64,000 nucleotides of DNA from contig NZ_JNBA01000014.1 of NCBI RefSeq assembly GCF_000760295.1, positions 20,704 through 84,703 of the forward strand. Reading direction: 5' to 3'. The notes beneath the pieces were generated by a model. The model saw only the letters and a list, made by a program, of their open reading frames with translations. It ran no database searches and was not told where the DNA came from. The translations under genes were made by a program, and so were the position numbers. This stretch comes from Prochlorococcus sp. MIT 0701 (GTDB lineage Bacteria > Cyanobacteriota > Cyanobacteriia > PCC-6307 > Cyanobiaceae). Position 1 is the stretch's first letter. Each line of letters starts with the position of its first letter. Shown here piece after piece: positions 33,264-42,581 of the stretch.

Positions 33264-33509
33264 TTATTTAAGATTAGTATTGATCAGATAGGCATGGAAA
33301 TCTCCATTGTCATCAATACTCACATCACCAAAGAAGAGGTCATTTTGAGCCACTTAGGGATCTGGCCAATGCCTTGGCTCTACCGAAAATCCTTTAAAGG
33401 ATGAATTCCCCATGTTGACGAATTTAGAATTGTTGTTTGACAAATGCATGTAATCGATTCTATCTTCTTGTTTAAAGTCTGCAGCATTGATTGTGTCGGC
33501 CTTAGACAT
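33264..33509 (-). pseudogene. Small gene interrupted by one in-frame TAA
   Basis: Minus strand MSKADTINAADFKQEDRIDY, SKFVNMGNSSFKGFSVEPRH, WPDP, then TAA (33354-33356), then in the same frame VAQNDLFFGDVSIDDNGDFH, AYLINTNLK and a final TAA. Both halves read as protein, so a single nonsense change in an 81-aa protein is the simple reading. Acidic, aromatic and Asn-rich; no family recognised. Confidence 0.55.
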
Positions 33510-33602
33510 ATGTTTGTAAGATCAGTCTCAGGATCTGAACGCAAGTTTCGTGCCAATACTTGAGTAGTCTTTAAGGCAATTCATTATTAGACTAAGCCCT
33601 CC

Positions 33603-34787
33603 TCAAAGCGGAGGCAAAATGCCGTTTGGGTCATAACGAGCCTTCAGTTCTTGCAGGCGTGGCAACCAATCACCAAATGCCGCTTTCAGCTCGCGCTGAT
33701 GCCATGGCAGATGCGGATGCATCTGAGCCAGATGAACACCGTCGCAATAAGGCTCAAGCGTTGCCCATACCTTCTCTAGCCAGTTGAGACTTAGCGCTCT
33801 GATATGGCTATCTCCAGCCGGCCAGGCTGCCGTGATCCATGGTTTCCAGATCGCCTTACGGTGAATCAAGGAACTGGCATCCTGACTCTGTCGACTGGCG
33901 ACTCCACCTAGTTGTTGAATGGCCAAGTAACACCTTGGATCTGGGCGTTCTGCAATCAGTTCAGCAAGGGCCGTGATCACTCCCTGACAGGCAGACCTCC
34001 AGGCAGGGCCAAGCAGTGCAACGACTTCAGAGTGGCAACGGCCAATCGGTGCGTTCGAAACAGCAGGCAATGCAAATGGTGGCAATTCATGTATGCCAGC
34101 AACGTCGTCAATTTCAACAACGTTTGTGCAGAGAATCGTTTTTTGCAGCTGATTCAATGTCGCAACAGCGGCAGTATCGTCCGCAAGGAGCACTCCGTAG
34201 GCGTGGATTTCATCCCCCCAGATCCACTGCAGGCTTACCGAATCAGGCCAGCTTTCAGCCTGATGGATAAGCTCCAAAAACTGTTCAAACGTCAAACTTG
34301 ATTGCCAGATACGCAGCGGTTGCATCGGATGTGTCTGAAGCTTCAGGTCTGTGATCACAGCCAGAAAAGGAGCTGCTCCGCAGAGGCCACGCCAAGCCAA
34401 TTGATCTTCAGTGCAGCAAGCAGCTTCCGGCTTGGACCGAACAAAGCTTTCTCCATCGCCCCATATACCTTTGATCTCAAGGATCTGATCAATTGCTAAT
34501 CCTTGACTGCGACTCAAAGGGCTGATGCCTCCAGTGAGGATGTAACCGAGGCCTGGCAGACCTGAAAGCCCTGTGGGAAAACTTCGTCCGTACTTTGCGA
34601 GTTCCCTGAGAAGACTCTCCATTGTTTGACCAGCACCAATCTCCACGTGCTGGGTGCTGGGATCGAAATGGATCTGGCGACAGCTTTGGCGCAGATCCAG
34701 GGTCCAGTGCCCTTCAGCTGCGCATCGACTGGTTGTGCCCCCGCTGCAAACCATTAAGGGTTTGCGTTGGAGCTGTAGCGAGCGCAT
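33603..34787 (-). CDS. FAD-linked oxidoreductase (PCMH/GlcD-like)
   Basis: 394 aa from the ATG at 34787. PMVCSGGTTSRCA-type phosphate loop, then GAGQTMESLLRELAKYGRSF and GLSGLPGLGYILTGGISPLS of the FAD-binding PCMH domain. The C-terminus ends with KARYDPNGILPP, typical of berberine-bridge-type oxidases. The same frame continues protein-like upstream to 34892 (NALAEDACIAGVFNPRAEEI) without any ATG, GTG or TTG before a stop, so the native start seems lost or non-standard. A cytoplasmic flavoenzyme oxidising a hydroxy-acid or sugar is inferred. Confidence 0.8.
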   Translation of the reverse strand: MRSLQLQRKPLMVCSGGTTSRCAAEGHWTLDLRQSCRQIHFDPSTQHVEIGAGQTMESLLRELAKYGRSFPTGLSGLPGLGYILTGGISPLSRSQGLAIDQILEIKGIWGDGESFVRSKPEAACCTEDQLAWRGLCGAAPFLAVITDLKLQTHPMQPLRIWQSSLTFEQFLELIHQAESWPDSVSLQWIWGDEIHAYGVLLADDTAAVATLNQLQKTILCTNVVEIDDVAGIHELPPFALPAVSNAPIGRCHSEVVALLGPAWRSACQGVITALAELIAERPDPRCYLAIQQLGGVASRQSQDASSLIHRKAIWKPWITAAWPAGDSHIRALSLNWLEKVWATLEPYCDGVHLAQMHPHLPWHQRELKAAFGDWLPRLQELKARYDPNGILPPL

Positions 34788-35042
34788 CAGCGCAGCAATC
34801 TCTTCCGCTCTGGGATTGAAGACTCCTGCGATGCAAGCATCCTCTGCAAGTGCGTTTGGAACATGGAGGCGACGATGAATGGCGGCCTCTTAACCCTCAT
34901 CGATCAGCGTAACCATCTCAGGCTTGAGGAGAAAGCCCTTGTTCGTAAGGCTTCAGTCAATATCTCCTTGAAGACATCGAACTTGGCGTTGGTTCTCTTG
35001 CTTCACGACAACAGATAGGGTCTTTCTAGGTCGCTCCTCACT

Positions 35043-36128
35043 GTGAATCCTGCATCCTTAGATCATCCAGATGGTCATCTCGGCATCCTGATCTGTGGGC
35101 ATGGCAGTCGTAATCGATTAGCCGTTGAAGAGTTTGCCCAATTAGTCAAGGCGCTCAAGCCAAAATTCCCAGCAGTTCCCGTTGAATACGGCTATCTGGA
35201 ATTTGCCCGTCCCGTGCTCAGAGAAGGCCTTGATCGGCTACTTGAACAAGGTGTGAAGAGGGTACTTGCAGTCCCGGCGATGTTGTTTGCCGCAGGCCAT
35301 GCCAAAAATGACATCCCCTCCGTACTCAACAACTACGCAGCTGAAAGGGGGGTAATCATTGATTACGGACGCGAACTCGGCATTAACGACTTAATGATCG
35401 GTGCGGCCGGCGCCCGCTTGAAAGAGGCGCTTGAAACTGCTGCTGACGTCCCACTCTGCGAAACGCTCCTGGTGGTCGTAGGTCGTGGGTCCTCAGATCC
35501 AGATGCCAATTCAAATGTGGCCAAAATCACCAGGTTGCTGGTGGAAGGCTTCGGATTCGGCTGGGGTGAAACCGTGTATTCCGGCGTCACCTTTCCCCTT
35601 GTGGAGCCTGGCTTGCGTCAACTAGTACGTCTGGGGTTCCGCCGCATCATCGTGTTTCCTTACTTCCTGTTCTCAGGGGTGTTGGTGAGTCGTATTCGCC
35701 AGCACACACAGCGGGTTGCAGACGATCATCCCAATATTGAGTTTCTTGCGGCCAACTACCTCGGAGACCACCCCCTTGTCATCGAGACCTTCCGGGATCG
35801 GATTGACGAGGTCTTGCGTGGCGGCGATACCGCAATGAACTGTTCGCTATGTAAATACAGGTCCGAGCTTCTCGGCTTTGAAAACGAAGTTGGTCTTGCG
35901 CAGGAAAGCCATCACCATCACGTCGAAGGTCTTACGGAGAGCTGCACCCTGTGCAAAAAGGAGTGCACCGGTGCCTGTCAGCCCGACGGCATACCAGTGT
36001 CCCTAAAGGAAAAGGCTCATGACCATGACCATGACCATGACCATGACCATGGTCACTACCCCTATCCCCATGCTGAGCATCCATTCGGTCCAGTCAGCCT
36101 GAGAAAATCAAGCGAAACTGAAACCTAA
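35043..36128 (+). CDS. cbiX: Sirohydrochlorin cobaltochelatase-type CbiX
   Basis: 361 aa from a GTG. Two CbiX half-domains: GILICGHGSRNRLAVEEFAQ (metal-binding His) with EFARPVLREGLDRLLEQGVK and AMLFAAGHAKNDIP; then LLVVVGRGSSDPDANSNVAK and FPYFLFSGVLVSRI. The tail has four CxxC-like cysteines (CSLCKYR ... CTLCKKECTGAC) that may hold an iron-sulfur centre, and a His-Asp repeat run (HDHDHDHDHDHGH) for metal storage. It inserts cobalt (or iron) into sirohydrochlorin on the cobalamin/siroheme branch. In several cyanobacteria it is annotated as CbiX; the tail is typical. Confidence 0.9.
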   Translation: MNPASLDHPDGHLGILICGHGSRNRLAVEEFAQLVKALKPKFPAVPVEYGYLEFARPVLREGLDRLLEQGVKRVLAVPAMLFAAGHAKNDIPSVLNNYAAERGVIIDYGRELGINDLMIGAAGARLKEALETAADVPLCETLLVVVGRGSSDPDANSNVAKITRLLVEGFGFGWGETVYSGVTFPLVEPGLRQLVRLGFRRIIVFPYFLFSGVLVSRIRQHTQRVADDHPNIEFLAANYLGDHPLVIETFRDRIDEVLRGGDTAMNCSLCKYRSELLGFENEVGLAQESHHHHVEGLTESCTLCKKECTGACQPDGIPVSLKEKAHDHDHDHDHDHGHYPYPHAEHPFGPVSLRKSSETET

Positions 36129-36520
36129 AATTATTTAGATCCAACCCAAGGCTCGTCAGCCGTCTTCTCACTTGCGATAGACGCGACTCGACTTAGATAA
36201 GCAAGGCTGATCAGTCGCCAGGGGGGGCTCTTCTCCGACTGCTTTCCACAGCTCAGCGAGGGTTTTCCACGACCTATCGGGCAACATTCTTGATGGGGAG
36301 GCACCTCTGTGGTTTATGCGCTTTTCAATGGTTTTGCGTTACATCAGCAAGGCTTTGACTGCGTTCGGATCCCTGCTCAGTCCTATGAACTAGGAACGCC
36401 TGTGATCACATGAGTCTTGCTTGCCCATGGGACAGCTTGCTAATTGCTTGCAACGATTGACGCTTCGCCCAAAAGTGTGGCTTGCTGGTGTCAAGAAAAA
36501 AACCTCGCTGAAGGCGTGCT
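36129..36520. other. Intergenic between cbiX and the DUF2811 gene
   Basis: About 390 bases. One 41-codon plus-strand frame from 36427 overlaps the next gene and is not supported. The promoter of the DUF2811 gene is presumably in the last 100 bases. No RNA structure was recognised. Confidence 0.4.
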
Positions 36521-36787
36521 ATGGATCGAAACCACCTCGAGCGCTGCGTTGAAATCAATGATGCTTTCCAATCAGCTGAGGCCACTTCCTCCTATGTGAG
36601 CCTTGAAGCAGAAATTCCAGAAGTGCTCTATCGAGGCATGAAGGAATTCATCGGTTCGCATCCCAACTGGGACCAATACCGCGTGATGAGTTCAGCAATC
36701 GCTCATTTCCTATTTCAAAACGGCTGCGGGGATCGAGCTGTCACCGAGCGTTATCTCAATGACCTTTTCAGCCACTCCGAGGTTTAA
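36521..36787 (+). CDS. DUF2811 family protein (88 aa)
   Basis: MDRNHLERCVEINDAFQSAE then SLEAEIPEVLYRGMKEFIGS, HPNWDQYRVMSSAIAHFLFQ, NGCGDRAVTERYLNDLF. This is the complete DUF2811 pattern, restricted largely to cyanobacteria, a small soluble helical protein without known role. Its last 20 bases overlap the convergent GMC gene. Confidence 0.88.
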   Translation: MDRNHLERCVEINDAFQSAEATSSYVSLEAEIPEVLYRGMKEFIGSHPNWDQYRVMSSAIAHFLFQNGCGDRAVTERYLNDLFSHSEV

Positions 36788-38423
36788 GGGCTTGCAGACA
36801 AGCCCTTCTTGTAAGCGCCATCATTGTGAGAGTGGGGCTCTGCCAGGCTGATGTTGGCCAACACGCTCCATCCACAACAAGCACATTTGGACATCGCCAA
36901 AGACGGTTCCAACGATCCACCACACTGCAATCTTCACTTTCTCCCATAGCAGCACCGCCAACTTCATGGATGTAATACCCAGGTGGTGGAGACGTTTCAC
37001 TTAGAGCTAGCGCACCATCGAGAAGGGGTTCGAGAAACATCAAGTTCATCAGCTCCTTGAGCGGCAACATTGTTCCTCCAGCTGACTGGATCGCCGCCTT
37101 GATCGTGCCTTGCATGTGATCAACCATGGCTTGCTCGTTCTGCCCCCATCGACAATCGATATGTGGTACCGGAACACCCCAGCGATCCAAAGTGCTTAAT
37201 AGCGACACTTTGTTGTGATGTGCAGGCAACACTTCACCATGCCCAATCAGGAAACCTGTAGCTGTGTTTGGTTTACGTTTCAACCAACCTGGAGGTTCAA
37301 AGCGATCAATCCCTCCCCAGATTCCATAACCCCGCAAAAACTTCAACTGATCTTTGGGTTCCAAGCAAGCACCGAAAGGAAGAAAAAAACTGCCAGCCCC
37401 AGAAAGCACGTTCGCAGTTGAGTCAGCCTCAGACACCTGCTTCATTTGGCCACGTGGCAGAGCAAAGAAGCGACAGGTGGAGACGTGGTCCATCAAATAG
37501 CAACCGAGGTTGCCCGAGGGGTCAGTAAACCCCGCGCTGTGATGCTTGACTTCGGAACTCAACAGGAGACGAAGACTCTGAATTGTGGATGCACAAAGCA
37601 CCACAAGCTCACTATTGAGCTCTTGTCGGCTGCCGTTGTGCTGATTAATCACCAGCACCCCTCGGGCTGCTCCATGATCTGGATGCATTAGCAACCGCTC
37701 AGCCTTGTGGTTGCTCAGTATCTCTACCTTGCCTGTAGCAAGTGCCATCTGTAAGGTGCTGCCTGGACTGCTTGAACGAGGCCAAGGTCCATCAACTGAA
37801 GGCTGATGAGGTCCGAACCCTCGTGAGTGAATGACTGGATACCCAAGTTCCGCATCAACACCACTAGCGAACTGCTTTTCGCTAGTGGTGAATGGTAAGT
37901 GGGGGATGTAGTTGCCATCCGGTAACTGTTCCAACCCATCCACATGACCATGGACCTTCAAGCGCTTTTCTAGGGCGGAATAATGAGGAGCTAACTCGCT
38001 GTAGTGCAGTGGCCATTCAGGCCCATAACCATCTCTACGCGAAGCCTTGAAGTCCTGATCTGAAAGACGAAGAGTGATTCCACCCCAAGTGAGGCTGCGC
38101 CCCCCCACCTGACGGCCCTGTGTCCAGATGAAGGGGTGTTGAGAAGGAAATGTATAGGGATTCTCCTTTTCATTCGCGTAGAGCAACGGGTTCGCTTTCC
38201 AGTAGCCAGGATGTTGAGCCTGATACCGATGCTTGCCGCTACATAAACCTTCCAAACGTCTAAGGGTGTTTCCAGGTTCTGAGCCCAGGGCTTTTTGAGC
38301 AGACAAATCTGGCCCAGCTTCTACCACGAGCACACGTACTCCAGCTTCTGCAAGGGTTAGAGCAGCAACCCCTCCAGTAGCACCAGAGCCGATCACGATC
38401 ACCTCATAAGGGTGCTGAATCAC
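36768..38423 (-). CDS. GMC-family oxidoreductase
   Basis: 551 aa. The N-terminal Rossmann motif VIGSGATGGVAALTLAEAGV binds FAD (GxGxxG). A GMC signature segment QGRQVGGRSLTWGGITLRLS follows. The end holds YYIHEVGGAAMGE, a conserved His that would be the catalytic base, and VVDGACWPTSAWQSPTLTMM. The family oxidises alcohols, choline or sugars; the substrate here is not identifiable. Cytosolic, no signal. It overlaps the DUF2811 gene by 20 bases, convergent. Confidence 0.9.
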   Translation of the reverse strand: MIQHPYEVIVIGSGATGGVAALTLAEAGVRVLVVEAGPDLSAQKALGSEPGNTLRRLEGLCSGKHRYQAQHPGYWKANPLLYANEKENPYTFPSQHPFIWTQGRQVGGRSLTWGGITLRLSDQDFKASRRDGYGPEWPLHYSELAPHYSALEKRLKVHGHVDGLEQLPDGNYIPHLPFTTSEKQFASGVDAELGYPVIHSRGFGPHQPSVDGPWPRSSSPGSTLQMALATGKVEILSNHKAERLLMHPDHGAARGVLVINQHNGSRQELNSELVVLCASTIQSLRLLLSSEVKHHSAGFTDPSGNLGCYLMDHVSTCRFFALPRGQMKQVSEADSTANVLSGAGSFFLPFGACLEPKDQLKFLRGYGIWGGIDRFEPPGWLKRKPNTATGFLIGHGEVLPAHHNKVSLLSTLDRWGVPVPHIDCRWGQNEQAMVDHMQGTIKAAIQSAGGTMLPLKELMNLMFLEPLLDGALALSETSPPPGYYIHEVGGAAMGESEDCSVVDRWNRLWRCPNVLVVDGACWPTSAWQSPTLTMMALTRRACLQALKPRSG

Positions 38424-38554
38424 GCTTGCATAGACAACATCAAGACAGTTTCGCCCCTTACGTCCATAGAGACCATCCTGATCTCACAGCCCTGCGAGTT
38501 GACATGATGCCCTGGAGAATGGATGTTCTGCTGCAATAGGGGTATGAAAGTCTC

Positions 38555-38896
38555 GTGCTCGCCTTAAAACTTGCGACGGCAAGTATTCTGAATGGGAATA
38601 TATACGTTGCCAATCTCTTGAGTCCGATTGTAGGTAGCCACTCAACTGAACCAGGTGTTCCCCCACAAGAATCTCAGGACCGCTGGTTCAAGTCAGATTT
38701 ACTTCGACGGGAGGTGAACCTCTCCGAGTTGTACGAACTATCTCAAAGTGAAGTTGATCTACTAATGGCCGAAACCGCAACGATTCGCAGCGACCCAGAC
38801 TCGAGTCGAAACAATCGTGGCAAGTTTGTTGTAGCAGGTTACTTTCTGGAGCTGGCCAAAATCATCAGCGACCGTCGAGCTAATCAATCATCTTGA
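38555..38896 (+). CDS. Hypothetical protein (113 aa)
   Basis: The frame begins MLALKLATASILNGNIYVAN and continues RWFKSDLLRREVNLSELYEL, SQSEVDLLMAETATIRSDPD, ending FLELAKIISDRRANQSS. The central and C-terminal portion is clearly coding and helical. A later start inside the first 30 residues is possible. No family recognised. Confidence 0.55.
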   Translation: MLALKLATASILNGNIYVANLLSPIVGSHSTEPGVPPQESQDRWFKSDLLRREVNLSELYELSQSEVDLLMAETATIRSDPDSSRNNRGKFVVAGYFLELAKIISDRRANQSS

Positions 38897-38986
38897 TTCG
38901 AGCGGCTATGACCTAGGCAAATTTAGATCCTGAAGGAGATTGAGAAAGTATTCCCCAACCCTTATCAATCAATAGGCACATTCGCA

Positions 38987-39262
38987 TTAACGACGCAGCA
39001 CTCCTCTTCCACCGCCAAGGAAACCAATGTCAAACAGAATGCCCATTGCAAGAATCAACAATCCACTAAAGCTGCTGATCCCACCATCCAGTGCGATTGC
39101 CCAACAATAAGCAAGGGTCGTCGTTGGAAGTAAAAATAGCCCTAACAATGGCCAGATCCAAACGCCAGCAAATGGGCTCATGATAAATGGTTGATAAAAG
39201 AACCAAAGTGCAATCAGCACAATTCTTGGGGCTACAAGGCCAAGCAAGCCGATTAAACACAT
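38987..39262 (-). CDS. Three-TM conserved-type membrane protein (91 aa)
   Basis: MCLIGLLGLVAPRIVLIALW and FFYQPFIMSPFAGVWIWPLL followed by LLPTTTLAYCWAIALDGG and SGLLILAMGILFDIGFLGGG. Three helices with little loop. The PRIVLIALWFF segment is common in small cyanobacterial membrane proteins of unknown role. Monocistronic. Confidence 0.65.
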   Translation of the reverse strand: MCLIGLLGLVAPRIVLIALWFFYQPFIMSPFAGVWIWPLLGLFLLPTTTLAYCWAIALDGGISSFSGLLILAMGILFDIGFLGGGRGVLRR

Positions 39263-39797
39263 GGCTCATTCACCACTCTTCTTTCAATAGATAGCAATTC
39301 CTGCTTCGCCTGGTTGAGATGCCTGACGGAATCCTCACCAGAGTAAAAAATCAAATGCACCAAAGAGGTTAAAGCCAAGCCTTGCCCATATGCAGCAAAC
39401 GGCCGCTTCCTCTCCTGCCAGAATTTTCAAGAACTCAAGACTGCCAATCACATACAGCCCTGCAATGGCCAGGTCTAGGGGAGGTCAGACTGCATAGTTC
39501 TAGGGACGAGCCCAGCGGTCGATAGAGGAGAAGACGCCCTGATGTTAAAGAGAATTTATTCAGCCTGAAAAGGCGAGTCAATCAACTCTTGATGGTTAGA
39601 CCGGACCAGGGAGTTCAAAAAAACCAAAGATTTGAGCCAGTTGATTGAGATGTGCTGAGGCGAGATCAGCAAACACAACAGTATTTCTTCCTAGAGAGCA
39701 TGAGAAACATGAAGCCGTTATGGCAATTCCCTCCATGAACCATGGAGGGCCATTTCAGGCTGAGCCCAGTTGAATGCTCGCCTTATCAAAAGAGGGT
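39263..39797. other. Intergenic with a start-less membrane-protein remnant
   Basis: On the minus strand 39335-39481 reads DLAIAGLYVIGSLEFLKILA then GEEAAVCCIWARLGFNLFGA and a stop, but the frame opens after a stop with no good start codon. It may be the tail of a lost membrane protein. Nothing else is seen. Confidence 0.35.
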
Positions 39798-40004
39798 TCA
39801 GCCTTCTTTTTTGACGAAGACTTGCGTGGCAAGCAGGAACAGTCCTCCAGCGATAAGCAGTGCTATCTCGGGACGGATTGAGGGCCCGACTGCTGAGGCA
39901 AAGAGCACTGCAGGCATAACCACGTCCATAACGGCCATTTCAAAATCGCTGCCACTTTTAGCACTGAACAACCCCGCCCGTCCATCAACGTAATCAAAGG
40001 CCAT
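39798..40004 (-). CDS. Small membrane protein (68 aa)
   Basis: The ATG at 40004 gives MAFDYVDGRAGLFSAKSGSD, then FEMAVMDVVMPAVLFASAVG and a helix EIALLIAGGLFLLATQVFVK. Two hydrophobic segments around a polar start. A TTG at 40022 would add six residues. Not recognised. Confidence 0.5.
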   Translation of the reverse strand: MAFDYVDGRAGLFSAKSGSDFEMAVMDVVMPAVLFASAVGPSIRPEIALLIAGGLFLLATQVFVKKEG

Positions 40005-40170
40005 GACAGCCAATGAACTCAAGCTAAGCCTGCTGAAACAGCTGCAAAGACAAGCAGAAGGAGTTCCGAGAAGGCAAAGCTAAAGAAAAGCTGAGTAAAG
40101 GTTGGGTAAGAATTGAGCTTCAGCAGTGCTTCTCAGGCTTATATGTATCACCCGATACTGGGAGCTAAGC

Positions 40171-40353
40171 GTGAGCACCCAAAACTCCAGAACAGCAAAA
40201 CCCGACAAAAGCCCTCCCCAACGCAAAACCACCTTCAAGTGGAACAGCAACGGAGAGTTGTCTGCGGTGGATATGGCACGAGTGCTCGAGCGACTGACCA
40301 ACCCAGCGCTAACCCAATGCGATCTTGCCTGCGAACTTGATCAAAATACCTAA
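40171..40353 (+). CDS. Small basic protein (60 aa)
   Basis: GTG start gives VSTQNSRTAKPDKSPPQRKT, then FKWNSNGELSAVDMARVLER and LTNPALTQCDLACELDQNT. Basic disordered start and helical acidic end. Longer frames upstream look non-coding. No family. Confidence 0.45.
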   Translation: MSTQNSRTAKPDKSPPQRKTTFKWNSNGELSAVDMARVLERLTNPALTQCDLACELDQNT

Positions 40354-40385
40354 ATCAACTTGATACTGATTCAGGCTTCATGTGC

Positions 40386-40405
40386 TGCCTGATCGCAATC
40401 AGGCA
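40386..40405. repeat. Perfect 8-base inverted repeat
   Basis: TGCCTGAT, CGCA, ATCAGGCA. It lacks a T tract, so it is not a standard terminator. It lies between the small gene ending at 40353 and the exported protein at 40470 and may be an operator or RNA hairpin. Confidence 0.5.
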
Positions 40406-40469
40406 ATAGCTCGTGCCATTCAGGCAAGCTAAGCAGCTGTGGCACCATCATCAAGACAGATAGATCGCC

Positions 40470-40922
40470 ATGGCAATCCTCAAGACCTTCATGATCAGGC
40501 TGAAGCGAACAGCGACTCTAATAGCCTTATTAACACTTGTTTTGACAACATTCTCACCTACAACAGTCTTCGCTTCTGAGGTTGTTGATGTAGAAGAACC
40601 TACGCCATTGGAGCTCAAAGTCGCAAAAGGCTATTCAGGCAAATTTTGCAATGGAATTGCAATGGGGCTTACGCAACAAAGTGCTCTTAAAATTGCGATC
40701 GCTGAAAATCGCAAACCCTCATTCAACCCCTCGTTATGGACTGCTGTCATCTCTAACGACAAGCAGCTGGAAAGTATAGACGAAAACAAAATCGCATCCC
40801 TTGTTGCATCAATGGTTGTCAACGATTGTGGAGATCCTCTTGGGCTTAATAGCCAAACTGATGTGGATGAATTTGCATCCTACTTCGTATCTACGCGAGA
40901 AGATTCACTGAGTAATCAATGA
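40470..40922 (+). CDS. Exported hypothetical protein (150 aa)
   Basis: A twin basic start and a hydrophobic run (LIALLTLVLTTFSPTTVFAS) with cleavage after VFA give a Sec signal. The mature part ELKVAKGYSGKFCNGIAMGL, TQQSALKIAIAENRKPSFNP and SLVASMVVNDCGDPLGL has two cysteines likely to pair. Periplasmic or thylakoid-lumen location inferred. This small exported type looks conserved in marine picocyanobacteria, but I cannot name it. Confidence 0.72.
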   Translation: MAILKTFMIRLKRTATLIALLTLVLTTFSPTTVFASEVVDVEEPTPLELKVAKGYSGKFCNGIAMGLTQQSALKIAIAENRKPSFNPSLWTAVISNDKQLESIDENKIASLVASMVVNDCGDPLGLNSQTDVDEFASYFVSTREDSLSNQ

Positions 40923-41170
40923 GTTCTTATCATCATTGAAATATCCATGACAATGCAGAAGATCTTCCCGTTAACAGATCCCTAGAAGATTGCATTGGGA
41001 CACGTAAGGGTGCAGGGTAAATGTATTTAAAGGAGCCTGTCAGGGTTTAGTTAGGTCTACTGGTTGTCTTAGAGCTAAAGGGCTCAATGGTGTTGAGGTC
41101 CTCAATCGAAGCGACCAGCATCAACAAAATGCAGGAAAGCTCCATAGGCTTGAGCAATCGCGATCTAGAC

Positions 41171-41971
41171 ATGGAAACCCCCTTTCGTAACGTCACTCCC
41201 AATACCCCCGGAGGCGCGGCATCACTTCTGATCGCTCTCTTGTTTGCCAGCCTTATCTTGATCACACAGGCCCTGTTCGTTGTTCCAGCAGGTCAAGTTG
41301 GAGTTGTGACAACGTTGGGCAAAGTCACTGGTGGATCTCGTCTGCCCGGGCTAAATCTCAAGATTCCGTTCATCCAAGCAGTAGCACCCTTTGATGTCCG
41401 CACGCAGGTGAGGCCAGAGAAATTCGCCTCCCTAACCAAGGACCTTCAAGTCATTGAGGCTACCGCCACGGTGAAATATGCAGTACGGCCGAATGAAGCC
41501 GGACGTGTTTTTAGCACAATCGCCAGCAATGACCGCGAAATCTATCCACGCATCATTCAACCCTCTCTGCTCAAGGCACTTAAATCAGTGTTCTCTCAAT
41601 ATGAACTGGTTACTATCGCCAGCAAGTGGAGCGACATCTCAGAGCTGGTGGAACGGGCTGTCGCTGATGAACTCGATAAGTTTGACTATGTAGAAGTTCG
41701 TGGCCTTGATCTCACTGGCCTTGTCATCGCTGAAGAGTACAGGGCAGCTATCGAACAAAAGCAGATTGCAGAACAACAACTCCTCAGAGCGCAAACCGAA
41801 GTTAAAATTGCTGAGCAGGAAGCACAGCGATACGAAACCCTCAACCGCACCCTCGACGACCAGGTGCTTTTCAAACTGTTCCTAGACAAATGGGACGGCA
41901 GCACTAAGGTTGTACCCGCTTTGCCAGGATCAAAAGGAGGCGGGACGCCTGTGATCGTAGGGGGACGTTAA
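41171..41971 (+). CDS. Prohibitin-like SPFH/band-7 protein
   Basis: 266 aa from the ATG at 41171 (METPFRNVTP), preferred over an earlier frame extension. One N-terminal membrane helix (LLIALLFASLILITQALFVV), then PAGQVGVVTTLGKVTGG, the SPFH start, LPGLNLKIPF, and TKDLQVIEATATVKYAV. A long helix (IEQKQIAEQQLLRAQTEVKI) forms the prohibitin coiled coil. The protein makes ring oligomers on the membrane and modulates proteases such as FtsH. Single gene. Confidence 0.9.
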   Translation: METPFRNVTPNTPGGAASLLIALLFASLILITQALFVVPAGQVGVVTTLGKVTGGSRLPGLNLKIPFIQAVAPFDVRTQVRPEKFASLTKDLQVIEATATVKYAVRPNEAGRVFSTIASNDREIYPRIIQPSLLKALKSVFSQYELVTIASKWSDISELVERAVADELDKFDYVEVRGLDLTGLVIAEEYRAAIEQKQIAEQQLLRAQTEVKIAEQEAQRYETLNRTLDDQVLFKLFLDKWDGSTKVVPALPGSKGGGTPVIVGGR

Positions 41972-42581
41972 TCATTAATCAGATCAGCCTTATTCTCAAC
42001 TGTGGTAAGAACTGAAGACAAAAAATCATCACCAGCCAAAAGCTAGCTGACAAAAAAGAAAAGGCCTTGCGAAATAGCTAGGTCTTTATTGATTGTGCTC
42101 GAGCGCAGTCCCATACTCACTATCGCCGTCAAATCGATTGTGACAACTAGCTCGGTAATCAAAAGGAAAGCTATTATAGATTCATCGGAAAGAAGTCATT
42201 AACACTATGAATAATTAGGATTTGGCAGCAAATTACGCAGAAGAGCATGAGTCAGATAGCTGCCAGTAAAGGCTCGTTAAGTAAAAATATGTCAAGTCAT
42301 AAATCTATGAATAGAAGATCAGTTGCGAAGCCTTGCGTCTGCTGGGATTTAGCTTTTAAAAGCGAATTAAGCCTATTGAGGCAATGCTGAAAAGCAAGAC
42401 TAGACTCTATAGTAAACACATAAGTATAGAGGCCTCAAGTGCCAAGAAGACATTTCTGTGGCGATAAATCTAAACGCTGAGATTTTTAAGCACTACGCAT
42501 TGATCAACTGATCATTGATCAACTGATCATTGATCTTGAGTGACAGGTTCTCAACTCTGTGCTTGCCTTTAATGGCTAACC
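41972..42581. other. Intergenic with short tandem repeat
   Basis: About 610 bases of AT-rich sequence before the symporter gene. A weak hairpin near 42060-42095 (AAGGCC ... AGGTCTTT) may end the prohibitin transcript. The 15-base repeats at 42499-42535 lie 47 bases before the start. Confidence 0.45.
42499..42535. repeat. 15-base tandem repeat (2.5 copies) with nested palindromes
   Basis: ATTGATCAACTGATC repeated twice and partly a third time. Each unit contains TGATCA-type palindromes. It lies directly upstream of the symporter fusion gene, where a regulator could bind. Confidence 0.6.

Noticed and set aside
36019..36050. GACCAT tandem repeat as a possible CRISPR or regulatory repeat
   Set aside because: It encodes the His-Asp tail of CbiX in frame; no spacers.
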